From assembly GCA_965279085.1 (NCBI GenBank), contig OZ257149.1:3162001-3226000 (forward strand): DNA of 64,000 nt, given 5' to 3'. The notes beneath the pieces were generated by a model. The model had not been told where the DNA came from, searched no databases, and saw nothing but the letters and a program-made list of their open reading frames with translations. Shown piece after piece: positions 54,069 through 61,994 of the stretch; the first letter of the stretch is position 1; the number at the start of each line of letters is the position of its first letter. The stretch comes from UBA7672 sp965279085 (GTDB taxonomy: Bacteria; Pseudomonadota; Alphaproteobacteria; Caulobacterales; Hyphomonadaceae). Both the position numbers and the translations under genes were made by a program.

Positions 54069-54638
54069 TCAGTGCGTTGCGCCGCGATGGTCCGCCAAAC
54101 TAACCGGCGTCGCGCCTTCCGGCCACACATAACGCGTCGCGGGAGAGACCCGTTGCCGCGCCAGCCCATAAAGGTCCTGCGTGCCCGTCTGCGCAAAGCC
54201 CAGCTTGCGCAACACATTGCCCGAGGCCGGGTTGTCCGCGAAATGGCCTGACACGAACACCTTCGCCCCCAGCTCCTGCCGCGCCCAGTCCATCACGCCC
54301 CTGGCGGCTTCCGAGGCATAGCCCAGCCCCCAGTACGGCATGCCGAACCAGTAACCGAGCTCCCAGGTCGCATCCTCGGGCTTGCCGGAACGCATGACGC
54401 CGCAAGAGCCAATGACCCCGTCGATCGGCGCCAGTACGGCGAACGCATATTCGTGGCCGTCGGCAAAGCCCTTCTCGGCGATGTCGAAGAAGGAATAGGC
54501 GGCTGCGATCGGATAGGGGTGAGGTACGCGGCTGCACATCTTCGCAACGTCGTAGTCGCCGGCCAGATAGGCCACGCGCGCGGCGTCGGTTTGTTCGTAC
54601 GGGCGCAAGCTCAGTCTTCGCGTCTTTATGGTCTTCAT
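54069..54638 (-). CDS. GNAT family acetyltransferase (RimJ-like)
   Basis: A 189-residue RimJ/RimL-type N-acetyltransferase: TRRLSLRPYEQTDAARVAYLAGD, WELGYWFGMPYWGLGYASEAARGVMDWARQELG, and NPASGNVLRKLGFAQTGTQDLYGLARQRVSP (in part). These enzymes usually modify ribosomal-protein N-termini or small molecules. It is the first gene of the GNAT-GNAT-obgE-proB coupled run, about 170 bp after rpmA and beyond its terminator. Confidence 0.9.
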   Translation of the reverse strand: MKTIKTRRLSLRPYEQTDAARVAYLAGDYDVAKMCSRVPHPYPIAAAYSFFDIAEKGFADGHEYAFAVLAPIDGVIGSCGVMRSGKPEDATWELGYWFGMPYWGLGYASEAARGVMDWARQELGAKVFVSGHFADNPASGNVLRKLGFAQTGTQDLYGLARQRVSPATRYVWPEGATPVSLADHRGATH

Positions 54639-54718
54639 GTTCGTCCCCTTCTCCCAGGGCCGTCTGGCTTCGCCAGCCGGTGGGACCCGTCCTTCGCGGG
54701 CTTTGGTCAGGGGAGGAC

Positions 54719-54748
54719 AAAAAGAAAGGGGAGGCGGTCTGCCTCCCC
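54719..54748 (-). terminator. Intrinsic terminator of the rplU-rpmA operon
   Basis: GGGGAGGC and GCCTCCCC (54728-54735 with 54741-54748) form a perfect 8-bp stem with a 5-nt loop. On the minus strand it is followed by TTTCTTTTT. Confidence 0.85.
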
Positions 54749-54811
54749 TGAACTCTTGTCAGGTTCGGACCGCTGCCCTCGTCGAGGGGCGGCCCGGGAT
54801 CACCTGGACCG

Positions 54812-55075
54812 CTACTCGGCTTTGGCCGACGGGACGATCGACACGGTCATCTTGCCGCGCGTCTCACGGAACTCGACCTTGCCCGTTTCGGTGGCGAAGA
54901 GGGTGTGGTCGCGGCCGAGGCCGACATTCTTGCCCGGGTGGTACTGCGTGCCGCGCTGGCGGACGATGATGTTGCCGGCAAGGACGTCTTCGCCGCCGAA
55001 GCGTTTCACGCCGAGGCGCTTGGAGTTCGAGTCGCGGCCGTTACGGGTAGAGCCGCCTGCTTTTTTGTGGGCCAA
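54812..55075 (-). CDS. rpmA: 50S ribosomal protein L27
   Basis: An 87-residue L27 near the peptidyl transferase centre (MAHKKAGGSTRNGRDSNSKRLGVKRFGGEDVLAGNIIVRQRGTQYHPG, in part). The start is canonical and the N-terminus needs no processing extension. It follows rplU by about 65 bp on the same strand and ends before a clear terminator. Confidence 0.98.
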   Translation of the reverse strand: MAHKKAGGSTRNGRDSNSKRLGVKRFGGEDVLAGNIIVRQRGTQYHPGKNVGLGRDHTLFATETGKVEFRETRGKMTVSIVPSAKAE

Positions 55076-55140
55076 CGTGGCCTCCCTGGATTCGCGGCCG
55101 GGGCCGCGCGTTCAAACCAACTGGCCTTGCGGCCGGAAAC

Positions 55141-55611
55141 TTACTTGGCCTTCTTGGCCGGGGCTTTCTTCGCAGCGGCTTTCTTGGCCGGAGCAGCTTC
55201 AGCTTTCGCCTTCGGGGCAGCCTTGGCTTTCTTAGCGGGAGCGGCGGCCTCAGCCTTTGGCTCCGGAACGCGGTCGGATTTCTTGGCCGTCGCGCCGCCC
55301 TTGGCGAGAATGTCCGTGATCTTGATCACGGTGACCTGCTGGCGATGGCCGAGCTTGCGGCGGTAGGTGTTCCGCGGCTTCTTCTTGTAGGTGATGACCT
55401 TCGCGGTGCGGGTCTGTTCGACGACTTCGCCGACAACCTGCGCGCCCTTGATCATCGGGGCGCCGATATCGACATTGTCGCCATCGCCGATCATCAGCAC
55501 TTCGCCGAACACCAGCGTGTCGCCGGCTTCGCCTTCGAGCTTCTCGATCGTGATTTCCTGGCCGCCTGCGACCCGGTACTGTTTTCCGCCCGTCTTGATG
55601 ACCGCGAACAT
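55141..55611 (-). CDS. rplU: 50S ribosomal protein L21 with extended basic tail
   Basis: A 156-residue L21. Residues 1-103 are the usual protein (MFAVIKTGGKQYRVAGGQEITIEKL, TYKKKPRNTYRRKLGHRQQVTVIKITDI, in part). The remaining about 50 residues are a Lys/Ala/Pro tail with repeats of PAKKA and PKAKAEA, reminiscent of histone H1 C-termini. Such tails occur on L21 in some alphaproteobacteria. First gene of the rplU-rpmA operon. Confidence 0.97.
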   Translation of the reverse strand: MFAVIKTGGKQYRVAGGQEITIEKLEGEAGDTLVFGEVLMIGDGDNVDIGAPMIKGAQVVGEVVEQTRTAKVITYKKKPRNTYRRKLGHRQQVTVIKITDILAKGGATAKKSDRVPEPKAEAAAPAKKAKAAPKAKAEAAPAKKAAAKKAPAKKAK

Positions 55612-55914
55612 CGGAATTCTCTTGTGTTTTCAGGGGGTCTTGCGACCAAATAGCTGTCCACCCACAAGCTGGGCCTGCGGGCGGGAGCGGGCATATAGAC
55701 GGGGAGGGCCCAGCCTGTCAAACGCCCCGCGCGGGAATCTCGCGGGATTCTGCGGGAGGGCGGGCTTGGAGCCCCAGAGTGGTCAATCGCCCCAGTTTGT
55801 CATCCCGGCCGGAAGCGCAAAGCGCTGGAGAGCCGGGACCCATTTTTCAGCGAGTTCGGGTGTTCGACCGTAGGTCCCGGATAGCGGCTTGGCCGCTTCC
55901 GGGATGACAGGCCG
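55612..55914. other. Gene-free stretch upstream of rplU
   Basis: Between the rplU start and the gene at 55915-56220 (both minus strand). It must hold the rplU promoter on its left side. The right half is mostly a palindromic extragenic repeat (55798-55909). I see no convincing small gene or RNA. Confidence 0.5.
55798..55909. repeat. Palindromic extragenic repeat
   Basis: The outer ends are inverted (TGTCATCCCGG... on the left, ...CCGGGATGACA on the right), and inside them a second copy pattern CCGGGACC / GGTCCCGG pairs. This is the GTCATCCCGG-type intergenic palindrome I associate with alphaproteobacterial genomes. It lies in the gap before rplU. Confidence 0.6.
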
Positions 55915-56220
55915 TTAGCTCCCCCGCCGCTTCCGCGTCGTCGCCGCCTTCTTTGCCGATGCTGATCTGGCCGCCGCCGGCCGGGCTGCCGAGGCCTTGC
56001 CGCCCAGCTTCCCACCCTTCTTGGCGGCCGGATCGCCCGTCTTCTTCCCGCGCCCAGACCCGCCCGGCTTCTTGCCGCCGCCATCGTCCTTGTTCACCGT
56101 CGCCCAGGCGCGGGCCTCGGCTTCCTTCTTCCCGACGCCGGCTTTCCGGTAGCCCTCTTCTATATGCTCGGCCTTTCGCTCCTGCTTGTCCGTGTATTTC
56201 GACTTGTCACCACGAGGCAT
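55915..56220 (-). CDS. Small basic protein, 'plasmid stabilization' family annotation
   Basis: A 101-residue basic protein. The first 55 residues (MPRGDKSKYTDKQERKAEHIEEGYRKAGVGKKEAEARAWATVNK, in part) match the family commonly labelled plasmid stabilization protein; no toxin or antitoxin partner is present, so the label is probably not informative. The remainder is a Gly/Lys/Ala-rich tail (KKPGGSGRGKK, SAKKAATTRKRRG) that may bind nucleic acid. ATG at 56220 is preferred over the longer start at 56307. Confidence 0.8.
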   Translation of the reverse strand: MPRGDKSKYTDKQERKAEHIEEGYRKAGVGKKEAEARAWATVNKDDGGGKKPGGSGRGKKTGDPAAKKGGKLGGKASAARPAAARSASAKKAATTRKRRGS

Positions 56221-56366
56221 GACGCACTCCTTATATCGCTGCCTGCCCCTCCAACGATTGCGTGACCGTACTGTTCCGCAGGGGCACGCTTGCGCGTCCA
56301 AATTCACGCGAGCAAGTTCGCCGGCAAGACAACAAAGAGCGGCCCTGCCGCCGCCAGGAAAAGTAC

Positions 56367-57698
56367 ATGGAGCTGATCAGTCAGACGGCCGTCGAAGGCC
56401 GCCCGGGGCCGGTCTTCCCGGAAGCCTACGCCAGGGTAGAGAACCTCCAGTTCAACAACGGCATGACGTTCGCGCACGGCCAGCCGTTCGACAGTTTCGC
56501 GAAGCTGCGCAAGGCGGCGCCTGTCTGCTGGCATCCAGAACCTGAAGGTCTTCCCGGCTTCTGGGTGGTCACGCGCCACGCCGACGTGATGCGCGTCAAC
56601 GGAGACCCGGCTGTTTTCTCGTCCCAGCGCGGCGGCATCCTGATGAACACGCCGCGGCCGGATCAGGGCCACGTCCTGCTCGGCCGCGCCTCGCTCGACA
56701 CCATGATCAATCTCGATGCACCGCATCACCTGCAGCTGCGCCGCGAGCACATGCCCTTCTTCACGCCCGCCTATCTCAATGGCCTCAAGGCCAAGGTTGC
56801 CGCTGAAGTCACGCGGATGGTCGACGAGATGGCCCCGAAAGGCGGCGGCGACATGGTCGAGATGTTCTCGTCCCGCCTGCCGCTCTACACGCTATGCGAA
56901 ATCCTCGGCGTGCCTGAGCCAGACCGCAGCAAATTCCTGCACTGGATGCACTATCTCGAAATGGCGCAGAACCTCGCCGCCGACCAGGCCGCGGCCCCGA
57001 TCGCGCCCAGCCTCGAACTCATCCAGTTCATCGCAGACTTCAATGCGAACGTCGAAGAGATGTTCGCCTACGGCCAGCACATGCTGCACAAGCGCCGCAA
57101 CGATCCGCAGGCCGACCTCATGTCGGCGATCGCCCGCGCCCAGATCGACGGCCAGTTCCTCAGCGACGAATACCTCGACGGTTCCTGGCTCCTCATCGTC
57201 TTCGCGGGGAACGACACCACCCGCAACACGCTCTCCGGCGCGATGAAATTGCTTACCGAATTTCCGGACCAGAAGGCAAAACTGATCGCCCAGCCCGAAC
57301 TCCTCGGCAACGCGGCCGACGAATTCATCCGCATGGTCAGCCCCGTCATCTACATGCGCCGCACCGCGCTCGCCGACGCCGAGATCGCCGGCCAGCAGAT
57401 TGCCGAGGGCGAGAAGGTCGTCATGTATTACGGCGCCGCCAATCGCGATGCCGCCGTATTCGAGAACCCCGACCAGCTCGACGTCGCCCGCGCCAACGCG
57501 AAGCAGCACATCGCCTTCGGTTACGGCCCCCACGTCTGCCTCGGCAAGCGCGTCGCCCAGATCCAGCTGGAGGAAGCCTACCGGCAGATCCTCGGGCGCC
57601 TGCCGGACATCGAATGGACCGGCGAGATCGACATCGCGCCGAACAATTTCGTCCACGCCATCCGCAAGCTCGGGATACGCTACACGGCGAGGACATAG
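56367..57698 (+). CDS. Cytochrome P450
   Basis: A 443-residue class I P450. The I-helix FAGNDTTRNTL carries the Asp283/Thr284 pair for O2 activation, E-F-I-R (Glu319, Arg322) is the ExxR pair, and FGYGPHVCLGKRVAQIQLEE contains heme Cys391. The family recalls CYP125/CYP124/CYP153-like enzymes that hydroxylate chains of sterols, terpenes or alkanes; the exact subfamily cannot be read by eye. No ferredoxin gene is adjacent. The CoA ligase starts 41 bp downstream, and two acyl-CoA dehydrogenase genes follow, suggesting one catabolic operon that oxidises an alkyl side chain and then activates the acid. Confidence 0.95.
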   Translation: MELISQTAVEGRPGPVFPEAYARVENLQFNNGMTFAHGQPFDSFAKLRKAAPVCWHPEPEGLPGFWVVTRHADVMRVNGDPAVFSSQRGGILMNTPRPDQGHVLLGRASLDTMINLDAPHHLQLRREHMPFFTPAYLNGLKAKVAAEVTRMVDEMAPKGGGDMVEMFSSRLPLYTLCEILGVPEPDRSKFLHWMHYLEMAQNLAADQAAAPIAPSLELIQFIADFNANVEEMFAYGQHMLHKRRNDPQADLMSAIARAQIDGQFLSDEYLDGSWLLIVFAGNDTTRNTLSGAMKLLTEFPDQKAKLIAQPELLGNAADEFIRMVSPVIYMRRTALADAEIAGQQIAEGEKVVMYYGAANRDAAVFENPDQLDVARANAKQHIAFGYGPHVCLGKRVAQIQLEEAYRQILGRLPDIEWTGEIDIAPNNFVHAIRKLGIRYTART

Positions 57699-57739
57699 GC
57701 TGCATCCGGAACACCGGAGCGGGACAAGGGAGTTTTACC

Positions 57740-59278
57740 ATGGGTGAGATCGTCAGCGGCAAGCGCCGCCTCTCGACGGCCGCATTGAACGAACGCGCGG
57801 GCCGCGCCGCCAGCGGCCTCGGCAGGCTGGGCGTCGGGGAGGGCGACATCGTCGCGCTCTTCCTTCGCAACGACATGGCGTTCTTCGAAGCCAGCACGGC
57901 GGTCGGCCTGCTGCGCGCCTATCCCACGCCGGTCAACTGGCACGGCACGCTGGAAGAGGCGCGCTATATCTTCGAGAACTCCGGCGCGAAGGTGATCCTG
58001 ATCCACGCCGACCTGCTCGCGTCGGTTCGCGCGGCGATCCCCGCCGGCGTCACCATTCTCGTCGTGCCGACTCCGCCCGAGATCGCCGAAGCCTATGGCG
58101 TGCTCCCCGAAGCCTGCGCCGTTCCCGCCGGCATGATCGACTGGACGACCTGGATCGAAGGCTTCGACATCTATGTCGCGCCAGCCGCGCCGCCGCCCGG
58201 CACCATCATCTACACCTCCGGCACCACGGGCCATCCGAAGGGTGTGCGCCGCGCGCAGCCGACGCCGGAACAGTACGAATTCTCGATGCGCAACCTCGCC
58301 TACATCTTCGGCTTCACCATGCGCCCGGCCGACCAGATCGTCAGCGTCATGTGCGGCCCGATGTATCATTCGGCGCCCAACGCCTATGGTCTTGTCGCCG
58401 CGCGCATGGGCGCCACTGTCCACCTTGAAGCCCGCTTCGATCCCGAAGACCTGCTGCGCATGATCGAGCAGCACAGGATCACGCACATCCACATGGTCCC
58501 GATCATGTTCAACCGGCTGCTCAAGCTGCCGGACGATGTGAAGAAGAAATACGATCTCTCATCGCTCGTAATGGTCGTTCACGCCGCCGCGCCATGCCCC
58601 GCGCCGACCAAGCGCGCGATGATCGAATGGTGGGGGCCGGTGATCTATGAATACTACGGCTCGACCGAAACCGGCGGCGTCGTGTTCTGCAGTTCCGAGG
58701 AATGGCTCGCCCACCCCGGCACTGTCGGAAAGCCGATGCCCGGCGCCGACGTGAAGGTGATCGACAAGGACGGCAATTCCGTACCCGTTGGAGAGATCGG
58801 GGAAGTCGTCTGCAAATTCCCCGGCATCGCCGACTTCACCTATCACAAGGATCACGCCAAGCGCGTCGCGTCGGAGAAGGTCGGCCTCATCGCGCCCGGC
58901 GATGTCGGCTATTTCGACAAGGACGGCTTTCTCTATCTGTGCGACCGCGCGAAGGACATGATCATCTCCGGCGGGGTCAACATCTATCCGGCCGAGATCG
59001 AAGGCGTGCTCCATCGCATGCCCGGCGTCGCCGACTGCGCCGTCTTCGGCATCCCTGACGATGAGTATGGCGAGGCGATCTACGCCGCCGTGCAGCTCCA
59101 GCCCGGCGCGGCGCTGAGCGAGGCTGACGTTAAGGCATACCTCCGCCAGCACATTTCCGGCTTCAAGGTTCCGAAGACCGTCGCCTTCCACACCGACCTG
59201 CCGCGCGAGGATTCCGGCAAGATATTCAAGCGGAAGCTCCGCGAACCCTTCTGGGCCAACCGCACGACGCGCATCTAG
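57740..59278 (+). CDS. Acyl-CoA synthetase (AMP-forming)
   Basis: A 512-residue adenylate-forming ligase that activates a carboxylic acid to its CoA thioester. Motifs: IIYTSGTTGHPKGV (P-loop), YEYYGSTETGG, YLCDRAKDMIISGGVNIYPAEIE and the C-terminal Lys region SGKIFKRKLREPFW (in part). The start MGEIVSGKRRLSTAALNERA is the domain beginning; it lies 41 bp after the P450. Together with the P450 and the acyl-CoA dehydrogenases it fits degradation of a hydrophobic side chain. Confidence 0.95.
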   Translation: MGEIVSGKRRLSTAALNERAGRAASGLGRLGVGEGDIVALFLRNDMAFFEASTAVGLLRAYPTPVNWHGTLEEARYIFENSGAKVILIHADLLASVRAAIPAGVTILVVPTPPEIAEAYGVLPEACAVPAGMIDWTTWIEGFDIYVAPAAPPPGTIIYTSGTTGHPKGVRRAQPTPEQYEFSMRNLAYIFGFTMRPADQIVSVMCGPMYHSAPNAYGLVAARMGATVHLEARFDPEDLLRMIEQHRITHIHMVPIMFNRLLKLPDDVKKKYDLSSLVMVVHAAAPCPAPTKRAMIEWWGPVIYEYYGSTETGGVVFCSSEEWLAHPGTVGKPMPGADVKVIDKDGNSVPVGEIGEVVCKFPGIADFTYHKDHAKRVASEKVGLIAPGDVGYFDKDGFLYLCDRAKDMIISGGVNIYPAEIEGVLHRMPGVADCAVFGIPDDEYGEAIYAAVQLQPGAALSEADVKAYLRQHISGFKVPKTVAFHTDLPREDSGKIFKRKLREPFWANRTTRI

Positions 59279-59282
59279 CCGC

Positions 59283-59300
59283 GCAATTCCGCGGAATTGC
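59283..59300. repeat. Perfect 18-bp palindrome after the CoA ligase stop
   Basis: GCAATTCCG/CGGAATTGC is exactly self-complementary and begins 5 bases after the stop. As RNA it forms a 7-bp stem with a CGCG loop but has no T-run, so it may be an operator or a weak transcript end. Confidence 0.45.
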
Positions 59301-59449
59301 ACACGCGCGTGAGCGCGGATTCTTCCATGTTTCCAATGCCGAAGCGTTCAGCTTGTGTTGTATCTGGATACGCCAATCCATCACCCGCTCGAGCCGGTCT
59401 ATGATGCGCGGTCAACCCGAACGCGGAGCCGTGTGCCGACTGTCCCAAC

Positions 59450-59510
59450 CCGAATTCTCCGAATCCGGCGAATTTTTTTTGAATTCGGTCCGAATCCGAA
59501 TCCGCCGAAT
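59450..59510. repeat. Cluster of CCGAAT repeats
   Basis: Five direct CCGAAT copies (59450, 59459, 59490, 59496, 59505) and the inverted GAATTCGG occur within 61 bp, around an AATTTTTTTTGAATT core. AT content is above the surroundings. Meaning unknown. Confidence 0.5.
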
Positions 59511-59624
59511 TTCTGTTTTTGGCCTCGGGTGCCATGGCTGCCCCTGCTTGCCCGCACGTCACCCTTTCCACGCTTTACGCGCGCGATAAGGTGAAAAGAA
59601 AACCTGTCCGGGAAGGCAGCGCTC

Positions 59625-60740
59625 ATGAACTTCGATTTCTCAGACGACCAGAAGATGCTGCGCGATCAGGCGCGCAAATTCCTGGACGATAAGTGCAGCA
59701 GACAAGCCGTCCGCGCGGTACTCAACAACGCCGAGAAGTCCCACGACGCCACCCTCTGGAAAGGCGTGGCCGAACAGGGCTGGCTGGGTGTCGCGATCCC
59801 GGAAGAACATGGCGGCCTTGGCCTTGGCGGCCTGGAACTCTGCGTATTGGCCGAAGAGATCGGCCGCGCGGTAGCCCCCATCCCGTTCTCTTCCACCGTC
59901 TACTTCTTCTCCGAAGCCATCCTCGCATCAGGCTCCGCAGCGCAGAAATCCGCGCTCCTGCCGAAGATCGCCAGCGGCGACATCATCGGCGCCTTCGCCA
60001 TCTCCGAAGGCCCCGGCGCCCCATCGCCGACCGCGATCGAAGCCACCTATGACGGCGCCAAACTCTCGGGCGTGAAGATCCCGGTGACGGACGGCGACAT
60101 CGCCACCCACGCCGTCGTTCTCGCAAAGGAAGGGCAGGGCCTCTCGCTCGTGCTGGTCGATCTCAACCAGCCCGGCGTGAAGCGCGAGACGCTGCAGACC
60201 CTCGATCCCACACGCGGCCACGCCAAGCTCACCTTCGACAAGGCTTCCGCCGAACGCCTCGGCAAATCCGGCGAAGGTTGGACACTTGCCGAAGCCGTCC
60301 TCGACCGCGCCGCCGTTCTCATAGCCTTTGAACAACTCGGCGGCGCACAAGCCTGCCTCGACATGGCCGTCGACTACGCCAAGGGCCGTTACGCCTTCTC
60401 GCGTCAGATCGGGTCGTTCCAGGCGATCAAGCACAAGCTCGCCGACATGTACGTCGCCATCGAGCTTGGCCGATCCAATGCGTATTACGGCGCCTGGGCG
60501 CTCTCGACGGAGTCAGCGCAACTCCCGCTCGCCGCCGCCGCCGCCCGCGTCGCCGCCAGCGACGCCTACTACTTCGCCGCCAAGGAAAATATCCAGGCGC
60601 ACGGCGGCATGGGCTTCACGTGGGAAGTCGACTGCCACCTGTTCTATCGCCGCGCCAAGTTGCTTGCCGTTCAGGCGGGCGGGCCTGGCGTCTGGAAGGA
60701 AAAACTCGTCCGCCGTCTCGAACTCAAGAACGCGGCCTAG
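59625..60740 (+). CDS. Acyl-CoA dehydrogenase family protein, probable non-catalytic partner subunit
   Basis: A 371-residue acyl-CoA dehydrogenase fold (MNFDFSDDQKMLRDQARKFL, GLGGLELCVLAEEIGRAVAPIPF, QAHGGMGFTWEVDCHLFYRRA, in part). At the place where the next gene has Glu246 (LMNERLAV) this protein has Asp227 (VLDRAAVL), and the MCAD-type Y-E-G-T is absent, so it may lack its own catalytic base. Such uneven pairs form alpha2beta2 enzymes in steroid side-chain catabolism (ChsE-type, family knowledge). It is 9 bp before the second dehydrogenase gene. Confidence 0.93.
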   Translation: MNFDFSDDQKMLRDQARKFLDDKCSRQAVRAVLNNAEKSHDATLWKGVAEQGWLGVAIPEEHGGLGLGGLELCVLAEEIGRAVAPIPFSSTVYFFSEAILASGSAAQKSALLPKIASGDIIGAFAISEGPGAPSPTAIEATYDGAKLSGVKIPVTDGDIATHAVVLAKEGQGLSLVLVDLNQPGVKRETLQTLDPTRGHAKLTFDKASAERLGKSGEGWTLAEAVLDRAAVLIAFEQLGGAQACLDMAVDYAKGRYAFSRQIGSFQAIKHKLADMYVAIELGRSNAYYGAWALSTESAQLPLAAAAARVAASDAYYFAAKENIQAHGGMGFTWEVDCHLFYRRAKLLAVQAGGPGVWKEKLVRRLELKNAA

Positions 60741-60749
60741 GGGATTATC

Positions 60750-61976
60750 ATGGATTTCAACGACTCTCCTGAAGAGGCTGCCTTCCGCGCCGAAGCGCGT
60801 GCGTGGCTCGAGAAGACACTCGGCGCTCCCAACGCGAAGACCAATCTCCGCGTCGAAGGCCCCGAAGCCATGAAGGCTGCGAAGGACTACCAGAAGAAGA
60901 AAGCGGAAGCCGGCTACACCGGCCTCACCTGGCGCAAGGAAGTCGGCGGTCGCGAACTGCCGCCGATCTTCTCAGTTATTTTCGGTCAGGAAGAACAGAA
61001 ATTCCAGGCGCCGAGCGGCGTGTTCGCCATCGGCCTCGGCATGTGCATCCCGACCGTGATCGCCTTCCACTCGCCGGAGAAGATCAAGCGCTATGTCGGT
61101 CCCGCGCTGCGCGGCGAGGAAATCTGGTGCCAGCTCTTCTCCGAGCCCAGCGCCGGCTCGGATGTCGCCGGTCTCAAGACCAAAGCCGTGCGCGATGGCG
61201 ACGACTGGATCATCAACGGCCAGAAGGTGTGGACCTCCGGTGCCCACTATTCCGACTACGGCATCGTGCTCGTGCGCACGAATCCGGAGAAGGAAAAGCA
61301 CAAGGGCCTCACCATGTTCGTCATCAACATGAAGGCGCCCGGAGTGGAGGTTCGCCCCATCCACCAGATGTCCGGCGGCTCCAACTTCAACGAAGTCTAT
61401 TTCACCGACGTCCGTATTTCTGACTCGGAGCGGCTCGGCGAAGTCGGCAATGGCTGGAACGTCGCGCTCGTCACGCTGATGAACGAGCGCCTCGCCGTCG
61501 GCGGTTCATCCGGTCCCGAGTACGGCGAGATCCTCGAACTCGCCCGCAATCTGCCATCGCCAAGTGGCAAGGGTTCCCTTCTGCAGGACCAGGCCTTCCG
61601 CGAAAAACTCGCCAGCTGGTATGTCAGCGCCGAAGGCTACACGCTCGGCAAATACCGCACGATGACCGCGCTCTCGAAAGGCCAGACGCCAGGCCCCGAG
61701 TCGTCCATCGGCAAGATCCTCAACGCCAACCGCATGCAGGACATCGGCAACGCCGCGATCGAAGCCGAAGACCATTTCGGCATCATCAGCGATCCCGCGC
61801 TCGCGCCGATGCAGGGCGCCTTCCACAACGCCTACATGTGGGCGCCGGGCCTGCGCATCGCCGGCGGCACGGACGAGATCCTGCGCAACATCATCGCTGA
61901 GCGCGTGCTGGGTCTTCCGCAGGATGTGCGCGTCGACAAGGGCGTTGCCTACAAGGATCTGCCGACGGGAAGATGA
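60750..61976 (+). CDS. Acyl-CoA dehydrogenase, probable catalytic subunit
   Basis: A 408-residue acyl-CoA dehydrogenase: QLFSEPSAGSDVAGLKTKAVRDGDDWIINGQKVWTSGAHYSDYG (FAD and substrate region), NERLAVGG with Glu246 at the position of the catalytic base in LCAD/IVD/ChsE4-like enzymes, and APGLRIAGGTDEILRNIIAERVLGLP (in part), where MCAD's catalytic Glu is replaced by Gly. It feeds electrons to ETF. Translated right after its partner subunit; a heterotetramer is likely. Confidence 0.94.
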   Translation: MDFNDSPEEAAFRAEARAWLEKTLGAPNAKTNLRVEGPEAMKAAKDYQKKKAEAGYTGLTWRKEVGGRELPPIFSVIFGQEEQKFQAPSGVFAIGLGMCIPTVIAFHSPEKIKRYVGPALRGEEIWCQLFSEPSAGSDVAGLKTKAVRDGDDWIINGQKVWTSGAHYSDYGIVLVRTNPEKEKHKGLTMFVINMKAPGVEVRPIHQMSGGSNFNEVYFTDVRISDSERLGEVGNGWNVALVTLMNERLAVGGSSGPEYGEILELARNLPSPSGKGSLLQDQAFREKLASWYVSAEGYTLGKYRTMTALSKGQTPGPESSIGKILNANRMQDIGNAAIEAEDHFGIISDPALAPMQGAFHNAYMWAPGLRIAGGTDEILRNIIAERVLGLPQDVRVDKGVAYKDLPTGR

Positions 61977-61994
61977 GGCAAGGAGCGCGAGGCG

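Larger units (their letters stand above)
59279..59624. other. Gene-free stretch between the CoA ligase and first acyl-CoA dehydrogenase
   Basis: About 345 bp without a credible gene; short open frames here show no coding character. It contains an 18-bp perfect palindrome (59283-59300) and a cluster of five CCGAAT direct copies (59450-59510) with two inverted ones. It probably holds the promoter for the downstream dehydrogenases. Confidence 0.5.

Noticed and set aside
55915..56220. 'Plasmid stabilization' label taken as a toxin-antitoxin system
   Set aside because: There is no partner gene or ParE/RelE-type fold; the label is a family name only.
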